A stretch of 64,000 nt of DNA, taken from the NCBI GenBank assembly GCA_038230215.1, contig JBBRNR010000004.1:1-64000 (forward strand), given 5' to 3'. The position numbers and the translations under genes are program-made. This DNA is from DASVRZ01 sp038230215 (GTDB lineage Bacteria; Verrucomicrobiota; Verrucomicrobiia; Chthoniobacterales; DASVRZ01). This document shows, in pieces, positions 42,863 through 51,650 of the stretch. Numbering within the stretch: position 1 is the first letter of the stretch; each line of letters begins with the position of its first letter. The notes below the pieces were generated by a model, which ran no database searches, was not told the origin of the DNA, and saw only the letters and a list, made by a program, of their open reading frames with translations.

Positions 42863-43156
42863 TTCTGCCCATTCGGCGACAGCTTCTGCCAATAGGTTTG
42901 CGACTGCGACCAATGCGGCGGCAACTTCTGCCAATAAGTCTGGAGCTTCTGCCAATAGGTTTGCGGCTGCGACCAGAGCGGCGGCAACTTCTGCCATTGG
43001 GTCTGCAACTTCTGCCAATAAGTTTGCAGCTGCGACCAGTGCGGCGGGTGCTTCTGCCAATGCGTCTGCAGCTTCTGCCAATAAGTCTGGGGCTTCTGCC
43101 AAGGCGGGAAAGGCGTTTGCCAAGGGGTGGGAAGCTGTGATCAACCCGGAACTCAG
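42863..43156. repeat. 21-bp degenerate tandem array C (CTTCTGCCAATAAGTYTG core)
   Basis: TTCTGCC or the variant TGCGACC occurs with exact 21-bp steps at 42863, 42884, 42905, 42926, 42947, 42968, 42989, 43010, 43031, 43052, 43073 and 43094, with weaker copies at 43115 and 43136. That is fourteen units with no phase slip. Several units alternate between the TTCTGCC and TGCGACC forms, hinting at a higher-order duplication. Long frames on both strands (204 and 210 codons) cross it but run into dispersed repeat sequence, so I do not treat them as genes. The surrounding gap (42596-43441, 846 bases) contains no gene. Confidence 0.85.
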
Positions 43157-43199
43157 GATGAAAGGGCGCGGCGCACCTGCGAAGCCAGCGGCCCTGAAT

Positions 43200-43330
43200 C
43201 CGGGGAGCGCAGGCGGCTCGCCTGCACCCTTTGGCGGCCCGCCAAAGGGAGGTTGGCGAAGGTCGAGTCTTGGTAAACATCGCCCACCTGTTCCCGTCGA
43301 ACCGTCGGGAACTGCCGGCCAGCGGCCTAC
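43200..43330. repeat. Second, incomplete copy of the palindromic dispersed element
   Basis: CCGGGGAGCGC at 43200-43210 followed by GGCGGCTCGCCTGCACC and the palindrome CCTTTGGCGGCCCGCCAAAGG repeats the opening of the element at 21529-21748. The closing inverted repeat is missing here. It lies beside 21-bp array C, upstream of the rhodanese gene. Confidence 0.6.
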
Positions 43331-43441
43331 GCTCACTGGAGACAGAAATTCAGCGACAGGGCACTTCAGGAAGATCGGCGATGGGACCGCAACTCAGAGA
43401 TGGGCTGCCATCGGCCTCCGCTACAACTCGGGATCCAAGTT

Positions 43442-46400
43442 TTAGACCAGCACGGGCTCGGGGCTGTCCATGTTGCCTGGGCTGCCTTTGGCGATGGGCC
43501 GGGCTTTGTCGGCGGCTTTGCGTTCCCGGTCATGAGTGTGGTCCTTGGCCAGCACGACGTAGATTGCAGGGACAACGAACAAAGTGAATAACGTCCCGAT
43601 GATCATGCCGCTGACGAGCATGATGCCGATACTGTTGCGCGCGCCCGCTCCGGGACCCCGGGCGATGACGAGCGGGAAGTGTCCGACCACGGTCGCAACG
43701 GAGGTCATGAGGATCGGGCGGAGACGAGTTCCAGCGGCTTCGATGGCGGCGCGAAGTTTATCCATTCCCTCCTCTTGCAATTTGTTGGCGAACTCAACAA
43801 TGAGGATGCCGTTTTTCGAGACCAGGCCGACGAGGGTGATGAGGCCGACTTTGCTGTAAATATTAATCGTCGTGAAGCCGAGATGCGAGAAAAGGAGCGC
43901 ACCGGCGACGGCGAGCGGAACTGATCCGAGTAAGATAATAATGGGATCGGTGAAGTTGTTAAATTGCACCGCCAAAACGAGGAAGATGAGGATGACCGCG
44001 AGGATGAGCGTGTAAACGAAAGTATTCGCCTCCTTGCGCAACTGCCGCGACGAACCGGCGTAGTCGATAACGTAGTTCTTCGGAAGGATTTCCGCAGCTT
44101 TGGCTTCGAGGACTTTGAGCACTTGGTCTGGAGTAACACCTTTCGGCAAATAGCACTGAATGTGCGCAGCGTTGAGTTGCTGGAATCGATTGAGGCTGCG
44201 CGGCTCGGTAGTTGTGCGCGTGGTGGCGAAGGTGGAAACCTGCACCAGCTTGCCGCCAGGTCCGGTAACATAAAGATCCTTCAATTGATCGGCATTCAGG
44301 CGCTCCGTGCGCTTGATCTGCGGGATCACTTTATAACTCCGCCCTTGGATGGAAAAGCGGTTGACGTAGTTGCCGCCGAGCATGGTGCCAAGGTCGGCTC
44401 CGACTTGTTGAAGATTGAGCCCTAGCGAGGCGACTTTATCTCGGTCAAAAACGATTTCTGTCTGCGGCTGATCGTATTTCAGGTCTGTGTCAGCAAACAT
44501 GATCATGTGACTCTCGAAGGCTGCTGCGACCAGTTTATTGGCAAACTCCAGCAGTTCTTTCGGTTCGGCCGTTGAAGAAATTACCATATCTACCGGTGCA
44601 TCACTTCCACCGGGAAGAGGTTCCGGAGTTTTCATAATTAAGCGGATTCCTGGTATCTTTGAAGCGGCCATGAATGCCTCTCCCTCCAATTCCGTGGTGT
44701 CTTTAGTGCGTTCCTTGAAGGGCTTCGCAATCATGCCAGAGAACCCGCCTGTCGGGTTGGTGATCTGGAAGGTGTTCGCGGTTTCTGGAAACGAGAGAAA
44801 CATTTTATTGGCCAATTCCGTGTAGAGCATCGTCTGCTCGATGGTCGAGTTTGGTGAGGCTTGCACGAAGCCAAAGACCACGCCCTGATCTTCGGTGGGG
44901 GCTAGTTCCTCGAGTGAAAACATCCAGAGCGGGACGATGAGAATGGAGAACGCGATCCAAACGAAAAGCGTGACGGGACGATATTTTAATGTGCCATCGA
45001 GCCAGCGCAAATAGGTGCGGCGAACGGAATCAAATCGTTTGTTCACCCAGCCAGCGAAACCTTTATGCGAGTCGCCTTCGCGCAGCATGACGGACGACAT
45101 CATGGGCGACAACGTGAGCGCGACGACCCCGGAAACGACGACTGCGCCTGCCAGGGTAAAGGCAAACTCGCGGAACAATGTACCCGTGAGACCGCCCTGA
45201 ATGCCGATCGGCGCATAGACGGCGGCGAGCGTGATCGTCATGGCAATGATCGGTCCGAAGAGTTCGCGGGCGCTGAGAATCGCGGCGTTAAAAGGTGTCA
45301 TACCCGCCTGCAAATGGCGCTCGACGTTTTCCACCACGACGATGGCGTCGTCGACGACCAAGCCGACAGACAGAACGATGGCAAGAATGGTCAGCAGATT
45401 GATCGTGAAACCGAAGAGCATCATGAGGAAAACCGCGCCAACAAGTGAGATCGGAATGGCAACCAATGGAATGACTACGGATCTCCAGGAACCGAGGAAA
45501 AGGAAGATAACGGCGATGACGATGAGCAGAGTTTCAATGAGAGTCTTGCCGACTTCATGGAGGGCATCGTTGATGTATTCCGTGCCGTCGTAGCCGATGC
45601 CGACATTCATTCCGTAAGGCAGCGAAGACTTGATGTCGGGGAGAATTTTTCGCACTTCCTTGATGACGTCGATGGAGTTGGCCGTCGGCAAAACCCAGAT
45701 GCCCATGAAAGTCGCGGTCTGACCTCCGAAACGCACGTCGGTGGTGTAATCCTCCGCGCCCAGCACGACGTCGGCGATGTCTTTCAGGCGAACGATGGCG
45801 CCGTTTTCCTGGCGGATGACAAGCTGCTCAAACTCGGCCTTGTTATTCAAGTTAGTATTCGCGACGAGATTCACCGCGATCATCGAGCCCTTGGTCGTGC
45901 CGATGGCAGAGAGATAGTTATTGGCCTGCAAGGCTTTGCTAACCTCGACTGGCGTGATGTTCAGCGCGGCCATGCGGTCGGTCTTTAGCCAGATGCGCAT
46001 GGCGAATGTGCGGGCTCCTAATATGTCGGCGCGCTGCACGCCCTTGATGGCGGCGATCTTCGGCTGCACGACGCGAGTGAGATAATCGGTGATCTGATTT
46101 TGATCGTAGTCCTTCGAGAAGAAACTGAGATACATCGAAGCGAAACGTCCGTCGCTGGTTTCGACGTTGATGATCGGAACCTGGGCCTCGGGCGGCAGGT
46201 CGTTGCGGACCTGGTTGACCTTGCTCTGGATCTGGGTGAGCGCGGCGTTGGTGTCGAAGTTTAGCTTGAGGTGAACCGTGATGGCGCTCAGTCCCTGCGA
46301 ACTCGCAGACTCGATATAATCAATGCCGTCAGCGCTGGAAATCACGCGTTCGAGTGGCGTAGTGATGAAGCCGCGAACGAGATCCGCGTTGGCCCCGATG

Positions 46401-46552
46401 TAAGCGGTCGAAACGGTGACGACTGCGCTGTCGCTGCGAGGATATTGCCGGATGTTGAGCAGCTTGATCGCCTGAAAACCTGCCAGCAGAATGATCAGGT
46501 TCAGCACGATGGCGATGACCGGGCGTTTGACGAAAAGATCGGTGAATTTCAT
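43442..46552 (-). CDS. RND efflux pump, inner-membrane permease (HAE1 family)
   Basis: The 1036-residue proton-driven multidrug transporter has the AcrB/MexB layout: twelve membrane helices with two large periplasmic loops. Landmarks are FVKRPVIAIVLNLIILLAGF at the start, GLVVDDAIVVVENVERHLQAGM in TM4 with the paired proton-relay Asp residues, and GLVSKNGILIVEFANKLQEEG in TM10 with the Lys. It follows the adaptor gene by 30 bases in a marR-adaptor-pump operon. No outer-membrane factor gene is adjacent, so a TolC-like protein must be supplied elsewhere. Confidence 0.95.
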   Translation of the reverse strand: MKFTDLFVKRPVIAIVLNLIILLAGFQAIKLLNIRQYPRSDSAVVTVSTAYIGANADLVRGFITTPLERVISSADGIDYIESASSQGLSAITVHLKLNFDTNAALTQIQSKVNQVRNDLPPEAQVPIINVETSDGRFASMYLSFFSKDYDQNQITDYLTRVVQPKIAAIKGVQRADILGARTFAMRIWLKTDRMAALNITPVEVSKALQANNYLSAIGTTKGSMIAVNLVANTNLNNKAEFEQLVIRQENGAIVRLKDIADVVLGAEDYTTDVRFGGQTATFMGIWVLPTANSIDVIKEVRKILPDIKSSLPYGMNVGIGYDGTEYINDALHEVGKTLIETLLIVIAVIFLFLGSWRSVVIPLVAIPISLVGAVFLMMLFGFTINLLTILAIVLSVGLVVDDAIVVVENVERHLQAGMTPFNAAILSARELFGPIIAMTITLAAVYAPIGIQGGLTGTLFREFAFTLAGAVVVSGVVALTLSPMMSSVMLREGDSHKGFAGWVNKRFDSVRRTYLRWLDGTLKYRPVTLFVWIAFSILIVPLWMFSLEELAPTEDQGVVFGFVQASPNSTIEQTMLYTELANKMFLSFPETANTFQITNPTGGFSGMIAKPFKERTKDTTELEGEAFMAASKIPGIRLIMKTPEPLPGGSDAPVDMVISSTAEPKELLEFANKLVAAAFESHMIMFADTDLKYDQPQTEIVFDRDKVASLGLNLQQVGADLGTMLGGNYVNRFSIQGRSYKVIPQIKRTERLNADQLKDLYVTGPGGKLVQVSTFATTRTTTEPRSLNRFQQLNAAHIQCYLPKGVTPDQVLKVLEAKAAEILPKNYVIDYAGSSRQLRKEANTFVYTLILAVILIFLVLAVQFNNFTDPIIILLGSVPLAVAGALLFSHLGFTTINIYSKVGLITLVGLVSKNGILIVEFANKLQEEGMDKLRAAIEAAGTRLRPILMTSVATVVGHFPLVIARGPGAGARNSIGIMLVSGMIIGTLFTLFVVPAIYVVLAKDHTHDRERKAADKARPIAKGSPGNMDSPEPVLV

Positions 46553-46582
46553 GGCCGTGTCCTTGTTAGATTCGACTGAAAC

Positions 46583-47731
46583 TCAGGTGTCCGACGGTGT
46601 CGGAGCCGGGTTGTTGCTCGGGACGGTGGAATTATTTACGATCACCGCGCCACCGGGCCGCAGTTTGAACACGCCCGAGGTGATGACTTCATCGCCGGTT
46701 TTCAAACCCGAAAGAACTGAAACCTGGTCGCCCCGGCCTGTGCCGAGTTTCACCGGCTGGATGCGAACGACTTTGCCGTCTTTGCCGTCCATCGTCTTGC
46801 CGTTGACCACGATATAAACCGAGTCGCCATATGGCGCATAACTGATCGACGAGGCGGGAATCGCGACGACTTTTGTGGTTTCGGGCAGCTTCACATTCAC
46901 CTTCGCGAACATGCCCGGAAGGAGTTTGCCCTCGGGATTTTTCAGCGTGCCCTGGACTTCGATGTTGCGGGTGGCGGCATCGACAATCGAGTTAAGCGCC
47001 GTGATTTCACCCGGATAGGAATCGGTGTGAACTCCCTCGATGGCGACTTCGACCTCGCGACCGGGGGTGAGCACGCTGACATACTGCTGTGGCAACGAGA
47101 AATTCACATAAATCGGGTCGAGCGCGGTGACATCGACGAGCGGCGTTCCCGGGTTGACGAATTGGCCGATATTCACTTTCCGGATACCCGCCGAGCCGTC
47201 GAAGGGAGCCCGGATGGTCTTGCGACTGATGAGCGCTTTCTGCTCGTCCACTGCCGCCTGAGCCTGGCGATACTCGGCCACGGCGGAATCCAAGTCGGAT
47301 TTGGACGCGGAGTTTTTCGAGAGTAAATCTTGATAACGGTTCTTGTTCAGATTGGCCAGATCGGCCCGGGCTTGAGCCGAACGCAGCGCCGCAGACTCCT
47401 GGGTGATATCGAGCTGCACGAGCAAGTCGCCCTGTTTCACAGCCTTGCCGGAATCAAAGCCAATCTGCGAAACGATGCCGCTCAAATCGGTGCTGACTTC
47501 CACACCTTTCACCGGTTTCAGCGAGCCGACGGCACTCAGCACAGACGACCATTCCACTTCGCTCGCGACCACGGTGGTGACGGTGTCCGGCGGCAGAACA
47601 AAAGGTTTGGGCTTCCGCACAAGATGGACGTCCATTTCTATCTTGGCATCCCATTTTGAGAGCTGACGGTGAATCAGATAACCGACGAAAAGGACGAACA
47701 GAACGATGACAATGACGAAGCGTTTGAACAT
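46583..47731 (-). CDS. RND efflux pump periplasmic adaptor subunit
   Basis: The 382-residue membrane-fusion protein starts with an anchor helix (FVIVIVLFVLFVGYLI). It has the biotinyl-lipoyl-like halves (VEVSTDLSGIVSQIGFDSGKAVKQGDLLVQLD and RKTIRAPFDGSAGIRKVNIGQFVNPGTPLVDV) flanking an alpha-hairpin, then beta-barrel and membrane-proximal domains. It bridges the RND pump to an outer-membrane channel. The MarR gene ends six bases upstream. Confidence 0.94.
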   Translation of the reverse strand: MFKRFVIVIVLFVLFVGYLIHRQLSKWDAKIEMDVHLVRKPKPFVLPPDTVTTVVASEVEWSSVLSAVGSLKPVKGVEVSTDLSGIVSQIGFDSGKAVKQGDLLVQLDITQESAALRSAQARADLANLNKNRYQDLLSKNSASKSDLDSAVAEYRQAQAAVDEQKALISRKTIRAPFDGSAGIRKVNIGQFVNPGTPLVDVTALDPIYVNFSLPQQYVSVLTPGREVEVAIEGVHTDSYPGEITALNSIVDAATRNIEVQGTLKNPEGKLLPGMFAKVNVKLPETTKVVAIPASSISYAPYGDSVYIVVNGKTMDGKDGKVVRIQPVKLGTGRGDQVSVLSGLKTGDEVITSGVFKLRPGGAVIVNNSTVPSNNPAPTPSDT

Positions 47732-47737
47732 AAGAAA

Positions 47738-48283
47738 TTACAGGTTGAGTGCTAGCGCCGGGGCATCAACGGCGGGGGCCAGATCGACAAAGGCGGATTG
47801 GATTTTCTGAAGTAACGTGACAAAAGTTTTGCGCTCGGCGGCGTTCAGCGGGCTGATCATTTCCTCCACGCGAGCGAAATAGCCGGGCAGAATCGCATCG
47901 ACCAGCGCCTGACCGTTCGCTGTCAGTCCCACTTCCACGGCCCGGCGATCTGCGGCTGAGGTGGTGCGAGTCACCAGTCCGTCGCGTTCCATCGTGTCGA
48001 GCAAACCCGAGATCGTGGCGCGAGTGACGCCGGATTTTTCGGCCAGTTCCGCTGGAGAAACGAATGCCTCGCACATGCGGTTCAGGAGCATGAGAATCGT
48101 GAACCGACCCTGACTCACCCCAAACTGGCTGAGGTATAAATCTTCCGCCTCGAAGACTTGGTCGCCAGTTCTGAGCAGATTCAAAAACGCTTCCGCCGAG
48201 GACGGATTGAGCGTGGGATATTTTTCAGACGCCGCCAGTAAACACTCGTAGCGAGGCAATTCTTGAAGGAGCAGATGCGGCAT
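47738..48283 (-). CDS. MarR-family transcriptional regulator
   Basis: The 181-residue protein has the MarR winged-helix core: LSQFGVSQGRFTILMLLNRMCEAFVSPAELAEKSGVTRATISGLLDTMERDGLVTRTTSAADRRAVEVGLTANGQALVDAILP, with the wing Arg residues in DRRA. It probably represses its own operon with the RND pump and adaptor and is released by a ligand. I start at MPHLLLQELPRYE (48283); a TTG 15 codons upstream is possible. The palindrome ATTAG-N4-CTAAT lies just before the ATG. Confidence 0.92.
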   Translation of the reverse strand: MPHLLLQELPRYECLLAASEKYPTLNPSSAEAFLNLLRTGDQVFEAEDLYLSQFGVSQGRFTILMLLNRMCEAFVSPAELAEKSGVTRATISGLLDTMERDGLVTRTTSAADRRAVEVGLTANGQALVDAILPGYFARVEEMISPLNAAERKTFVTLLQKIQSAFVDLAPAVDAPALALNL

Positions 48284-48284
48284 G

Positions 48285-48298
48285 ATTAGGAGGCTAAT
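48285..48298. promoter_or_regulatory. Candidate MarR operator, ATTAG-N4-CTAAT
   Basis: A perfect 5-bp inverted repeat with a 4-bp spacer lies immediately upstream of the marR start codon. A second, imperfect dyad (TTAACG and CGTTGA) lies at about 48303-48315. Paired dyads overlapping the 5' end of a marR-efflux operon are the usual autoregulatory arrangement. Binding is inferred, not shown. Confidence 0.45.
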
Positions 48299-48381
48299 AA
48301 TCAACGACGTTAATCGCGTCAAGCCCAACTTTTTCCTGCTATGGAGTTTTGTAAAAGCCGCCGATGGTCCTAGAATGTGAC

Positions 48382-48714
48382 ATGATTAAAGACCAGATCG
48401 CGGCCATTCAGTCCAAACTCCAAAGCTCGGAAAACATTCCCATTGCCACCAAGGCGGAACTCACGCGCCTCCTCGCGGAGTTGGAGACGGAAGTTTCCCT
48501 CCTCTCGCAAACGCATGACGAGCAGGCACTGCGAATCGCGCGCACCACCGATACGACGGCCCAAGAAGTGACGCGTGCCGAAAACCAGCCGGAAGTCGTC
48601 GAGGCCGCTTTGGACGAACTGCGCGCCTCGGTGCGAGACTTCGAAACGTCGCATCCGAAGATGGTCGGCATCGTAGGCCGACTGGCGACCACGCTGTCTA
48701 ACATGGGAATCTAA
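48382..48714 (+). CDS. DUF4404-family protein
   Basis: The 110-residue helical protein starts MIKDQIAAIQSKLQ. It ends with LRASVRDFETSHPKMVGIVGRLATTLSNMGI, the conserved DUF4404 C-terminus. The middle is a predicted coiled coil (KAELTRLLAELETEVSLL). The function is unknown. The frame allows a start six codons earlier. It is divergent from marR. Confidence 0.82.
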   Translation: MIKDQIAAIQSKLQSSENIPIATKAELTRLLAELETEVSLLSQTHDEQALRIARTTDTTAQEVTRAENQPEVVEAALDELRASVRDFETSHPKMVGIVGRLATTLSNMGI

Positions 48715-48866
48715 CTCGACTGAAATTCTGATTGTCGTCAAATTGCCACTTGCAGAAGTGCGAGGCTGTCAGAAATTATTCTCGTTTCCACCCAATCCCC
48801 TGCATCCAGATTGGGAGTATTATTCGTTATTGGCTGAATCGAATCACCCCCACTCCGTTATCGTTT

Positions 48867-49346
48867 ATGCCTGACTCCCCCCAGACACTTTCAACCGCCT
48901 CTGACAATTCCATATTGCCCGTGCCCGATTCCTCCGTTCCGCGAACCAGAGTGCTTCCAGGAACAGACTTGGAACTCATCCCCCGGCGCCTTCTCGTCGT
49001 GGAGGATCATGAAAGCACGGCGACGATCATGCAGCGTCTTTTGCAGCGTCACGGCCACGAAGTCTGGGTCGCGTTGAACTACCAGCAGGCCTTGGAAATG
49101 GCGAAGGAACACGCTATCGAGGCATTGATTTGCGACTTGGATTTACCCGATGGTGATGGCTGCAATCTTTTGCAAGAACTTCAAAAACGAAGTGCGATCA
49201 AAGGCATTGTGGTCAGCGGCCACGGCAAGGACGAGGATGTGCAGCGCAGTCGGGAGGCCGGATTCTCCGCTCATTTGGTGAAGCCATTCGACATCAATCA
49301 GATCGAACACACTCTGACCGGAGTTTTCCAACAGTCGGACGCCTGA
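48867..49346 (+). CDS. Single-domain response regulator with N-terminal extension
   Basis: From MPDSPQTLSTASDNS the protein has 159 residues: about 40 of Ser/Pro-rich leader and then a receiver domain. LLVVEDHESTATIMQRLLQRHGHEVW supplies the acidic pocket, EALICDLDLPDGDGCNLL the phosphoacceptor Asp, GIVVSGHGKDED the switch Ser, and FSAHLVKPFD the conserved Lys. No output domain follows. Alternative upstream starts exist in frame. The phosphohistidine phosphatase SixA is encoded convergently two bases away, which could link it to phosphorelay control. Confidence 0.85.
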   Translation: MPDSPQTLSTASDNSILPVPDSSVPRTRVLPGTDLELIPRRLLVVEDHESTATIMQRLLQRHGHEVWVALNYQQALEMAKEHAIEALICDLDLPDGDGCNLLQELQKRSAIKGIVVSGHGKDEDVQRSREAGFSAHLVKPFDINQIEHTLTGVFQQSDA

Positions 49347-49347
49347 G

Positions 49348-49830
49348 TTACATCTGACTCACGTTGATATAACCTTCCAAAATGCCTGCGCCGGGCGCGG
49401 GCTGGAACATCGTAAGGGTTAAGAGCGAAGCCTTGTGGAATTCCACATTAAGCGAACGGTCCCGCGTCAACAGACAGGCGGCGAGTATGCCGAGATCAGG
49501 CTGGTGGCCGACGATGAGAATGTCTTCAAACCGGCTGTATTCCTGAATGATGGCGAGCCCGGTGTGCGGGGAAAGTCCGCAGCCAAGACGTCGATCTTCC
49601 ACCGGCGAATCGTGGCCGAGTTTTTCCGCCACGAGCCGGGCCGTCTCCGCCGCGCGCAGATAATGGCTGGTGAGAATGACGTCGATGGGTTGTTGCATCC
49701 GCGTTAGAAATTCGCCCACGCGGGTGGCCTGTCCGCGTCCTTTCGCGGTAAGAACACGAGCGGCGTCTGAAGTCACAAAATCCTCCGCATCAGCATGGCG
49801 CAGAAGGTGGATTCTCACAAGCTCACCCAC
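49348..49830 (-). CDS. sixA: Phosphohistidine phosphatase SixA-like
   Basis: The 160-residue histidine-phosphatase-superfamily protein has the RHG motif (HLLRHADAEDF), the second Arg in SHYLRAAETARLVAEKL, and the late His in DILIVGHQPDLGILAACLL. SixA dephosphorylates His residues of phosphotransfer domains or NPr. The start is GTG at 49830 (another GTG four codons later is possible). It overlaps the upstream oxidoreductase by 16 bases. Confidence 0.88.
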   Translation of the reverse strand: MGELVRIHLLRHADAEDFVTSDAARVLTAKGRGQATRVGEFLTRMQQPIDVILTSHYLRAAETARLVAEKLGHDSPVEDRRLGCGLSPHTGLAIIQEYSRFEDILIVGHQPDLGILAACLLTRDRSLNVEFHKASLLTLTMFQPAPGAGILEGYINVSQM

Positions 49831-50945
49831 CGTTTCTCATTGGCGCTTTGCGAGATCGCCGAGAGGACGCGTTCATTTTCCAATCCATCGCGGAAGGTTG
49901 GCTGCACGCTCTGGCCAGCCACCACAGCGGAAATGAAATCCGCAAACGTGTTCGTGAACGTGTGCTCGTAGCCAATGATGTGACCCGGCGGCCACCACGC
50001 TCCGATGTAGGGATGCGTGCTTTCGGTGACGATAATATCCCGGAACCCGCGCGCGTCTTCGGGGTCGCGTGCGTTGTAATACTGCAGCCGGTTCATGTCC
50101 TCGAAGTTGAATGCGAGCGAGCCACCACTGCCATTGACTTCCAGTGTGATGTGATTTTTCCGGCCATGCGCAAACCGCGTCGCCTCAAGATTGGCGACAG
50201 CGCCGTTTTTGAATTTTCCAATCCACGAGACTGCGTCATCGACGGTCACTTCGCCCATTGGCTCAGGGACACCGGCTTGCAGCGGACGGTGTTTCACAAA
50301 AGTCTCCATCAGCCCGCAGACCTCGGCGACTTCGCCCACGAGATAACGCCCCAAGTCGATAATATGCGCGTCGATGTCGCCGTGCGCCCCGGAACCGGCG
50401 ATCTCGGATTGCAAACGCCAGACCATGGGAAACTGCGGATCGGCGATCCAGTCTTGCGCGTAACGGGCCCGGAAATGGTAAATGCGGTCGCCGATGGCTC
50501 CATCGCTGATCATTTTACGCGCCAGCGCGATGGCGGGTATGCGGCGGTAATTGTGGCAGACCATGTTGACGACCCCGGCCTTTTCCACCGCTGCGACCAT
50601 GGCTTCGCATTGAGCCATATCCAGTCCGAGCGGCTTCTCACAAAGGACAGCTTTTCCAGCGGCAGCGGCAGCCATCGCGATCTCGGCGTGAGTGTCGTTG
50701 GGCGTGGTGATATCGATAATGTCGATTCCCGGATCAGCGACGACTTCACGCCAGTCTGTGGTGGTGTTTTCCCATCCGAGTTGCATCGCAGCCTCCTGCA
50801 CGGGCCCGGCGGAACGTCCGCAGAGCGTCTTCATCCGTACGCTGGCGGGCAAATCAAAAAAACGGCCTGCCTGCCGCCACGCATTGGAATGGGCCTTGCC
50901 CATGAAATTGTAGCCGATGAGGCCGACGGAGAGATTCTTTTTCAT
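49815..50945 (-). CDS. Gfo/Idh/MocA-family oxidoreductase
   Basis: The 376-residue NAD(P)-dependent enzyme has an N-terminal Rossmann domain (VGLIGYNFMGKAHSNAWRQ, then IDIIDITTPNDTHAEIAMAAAAAGKAVLCEKPLGLDMAQCEAM with the EKP motif) and the C-terminal alpha/beta domain (GSGAHGDIDAHIIDLGRYLVGEV with the catalytic Asp/His region). These enzymes act on inositols or sugars. The HGDIDAHIID pattern resembles sugar dehydrogenases, but the substrate cannot be fixed. sixA overlaps its 3' end. Confidence 0.9.
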   Translation of the reverse strand: MKKNLSVGLIGYNFMGKAHSNAWRQAGRFFDLPASVRMKTLCGRSAGPVQEAAMQLGWENTTTDWREVVADPGIDIIDITTPNDTHAEIAMAAAAAGKAVLCEKPLGLDMAQCEAMVAAVEKAGVVNMVCHNYRRIPAIALARKMISDGAIGDRIYHFRARYAQDWIADPQFPMVWRLQSEIAGSGAHGDIDAHIIDLGRYLVGEVAEVCGLMETFVKHRPLQAGVPEPMGEVTVDDAVSWIGKFKNGAVANLEATRFAHGRKNHITLEVNGSGGSLAFNFEDMNRLQYYNARDPEDARGFRDIIVTESTHPYIGAWWPPGHIIGYEHTFTNTFADFISAVVAGQSVQPTFRDGLENERVLSAISQSANEKRWVSL

Positions 50946-51041
50946 GGTCAGGCGGGGTGGAGATGTGTCAGAAAGCAGCTTCCTAAATGAAATGCTGCGT
51001 CTTGTAAACTACCCGCGCCCCGAATACTTTACCCACCAATC

Positions 51042-51650
51042 ATGCGCTGCCCTTCCTGTCTAACCATCCTTCAAGAAGCGGTGGAGGCCTGCCCCGGCTG
51101 CGGATTTACCCTGGCTGCCCTGGATAAAAAATTCGGGACTGTGCCGAAAAACTTTCGCCACTTGACGGACTACAGTTCGCTCTTCACCGAGACGGGACGC
51201 ACTCTCTTGGAGAAAAAGCTCATTGAAACCGAGCGCGTTTTTCCCGGGTTGTATCTCTCTGTCCTGAGCATGGAAGTTCACTCTGGATTCAAGCCGCGCG
51301 AGTATCTTTTTTGGCTAATGAACCGCTGTTATTTCAGTCCAATGGAAGTGCGCAAGGAGCGAAATTTTTCCATCGTGCTCTTTTTCGATTCCATGTCGCG
51401 AACGGTCTTCCTCACCACCGGTTACGGTCTGCAAAAAGCGCTGCCCGAGGATCAATTGCAGACCATCCTCAATGCGGCCCTGCCGCATTTTCAGAAGGAA
51501 GACTTCTACTTGGGTTCCACCGTTATTCTGCGGGAGGTTTGGCGCCATCTAAAAACCTATTGCTCCACTGGTTATCCAGAGGAAGCGCCGGAATTAAAGA
51601 CTTCCACGCAGATCGGCAACGAGATCCAACTGAAGGGAGACCTGTTTTGA
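51042..51650 (+). CDS. Zinc-ribbon protein with TPM-like domain
   Basis: The 202-residue protein begins with a CPxC-type zinc ribbon (MRCPSCLTILQEAVEACPGCGF). It continues into a TPM/YgcG-like alpha/beta domain (NFRHLTDYSSLFTETGRTLLEKKLIETERVFPGLYLSVLSMEV and NFSIVLFFDSMSRTVFLTTGYGLQKALPEDQLQTILNAALPHF, where YGL follows the family pattern). TPM domains are linked to membrane-associated phosphatase or photosystem-repair roles. Its stop overlaps the TTG start of a second TPM-like gene. Confidence 0.72.
   Translation: MRCPSCLTILQEAVEACPGCGFTLAALDKKFGTVPKNFRHLTDYSSLFTETGRTLLEKKLIETERVFPGLYLSVLSMEVHSGFKPREYLFWLMNRCYFSPMEVRKERNFSIVLFFDSMSRTVFLTTGYGLQKALPEDQLQTILNAALPHFQKEDFYLGSTVILREVWRHLKTYCSTGYPEEAPELKTSTQIGNEIQLKGDLF

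Noticed and set aside
42722..43445. 204-codon minus and 210-codon plus frames across array C
   Set aside because: Both run from dispersed repeat sequence through the 21-bp array; the apparent Leu/Ala heptads follow from the 21-bp period.
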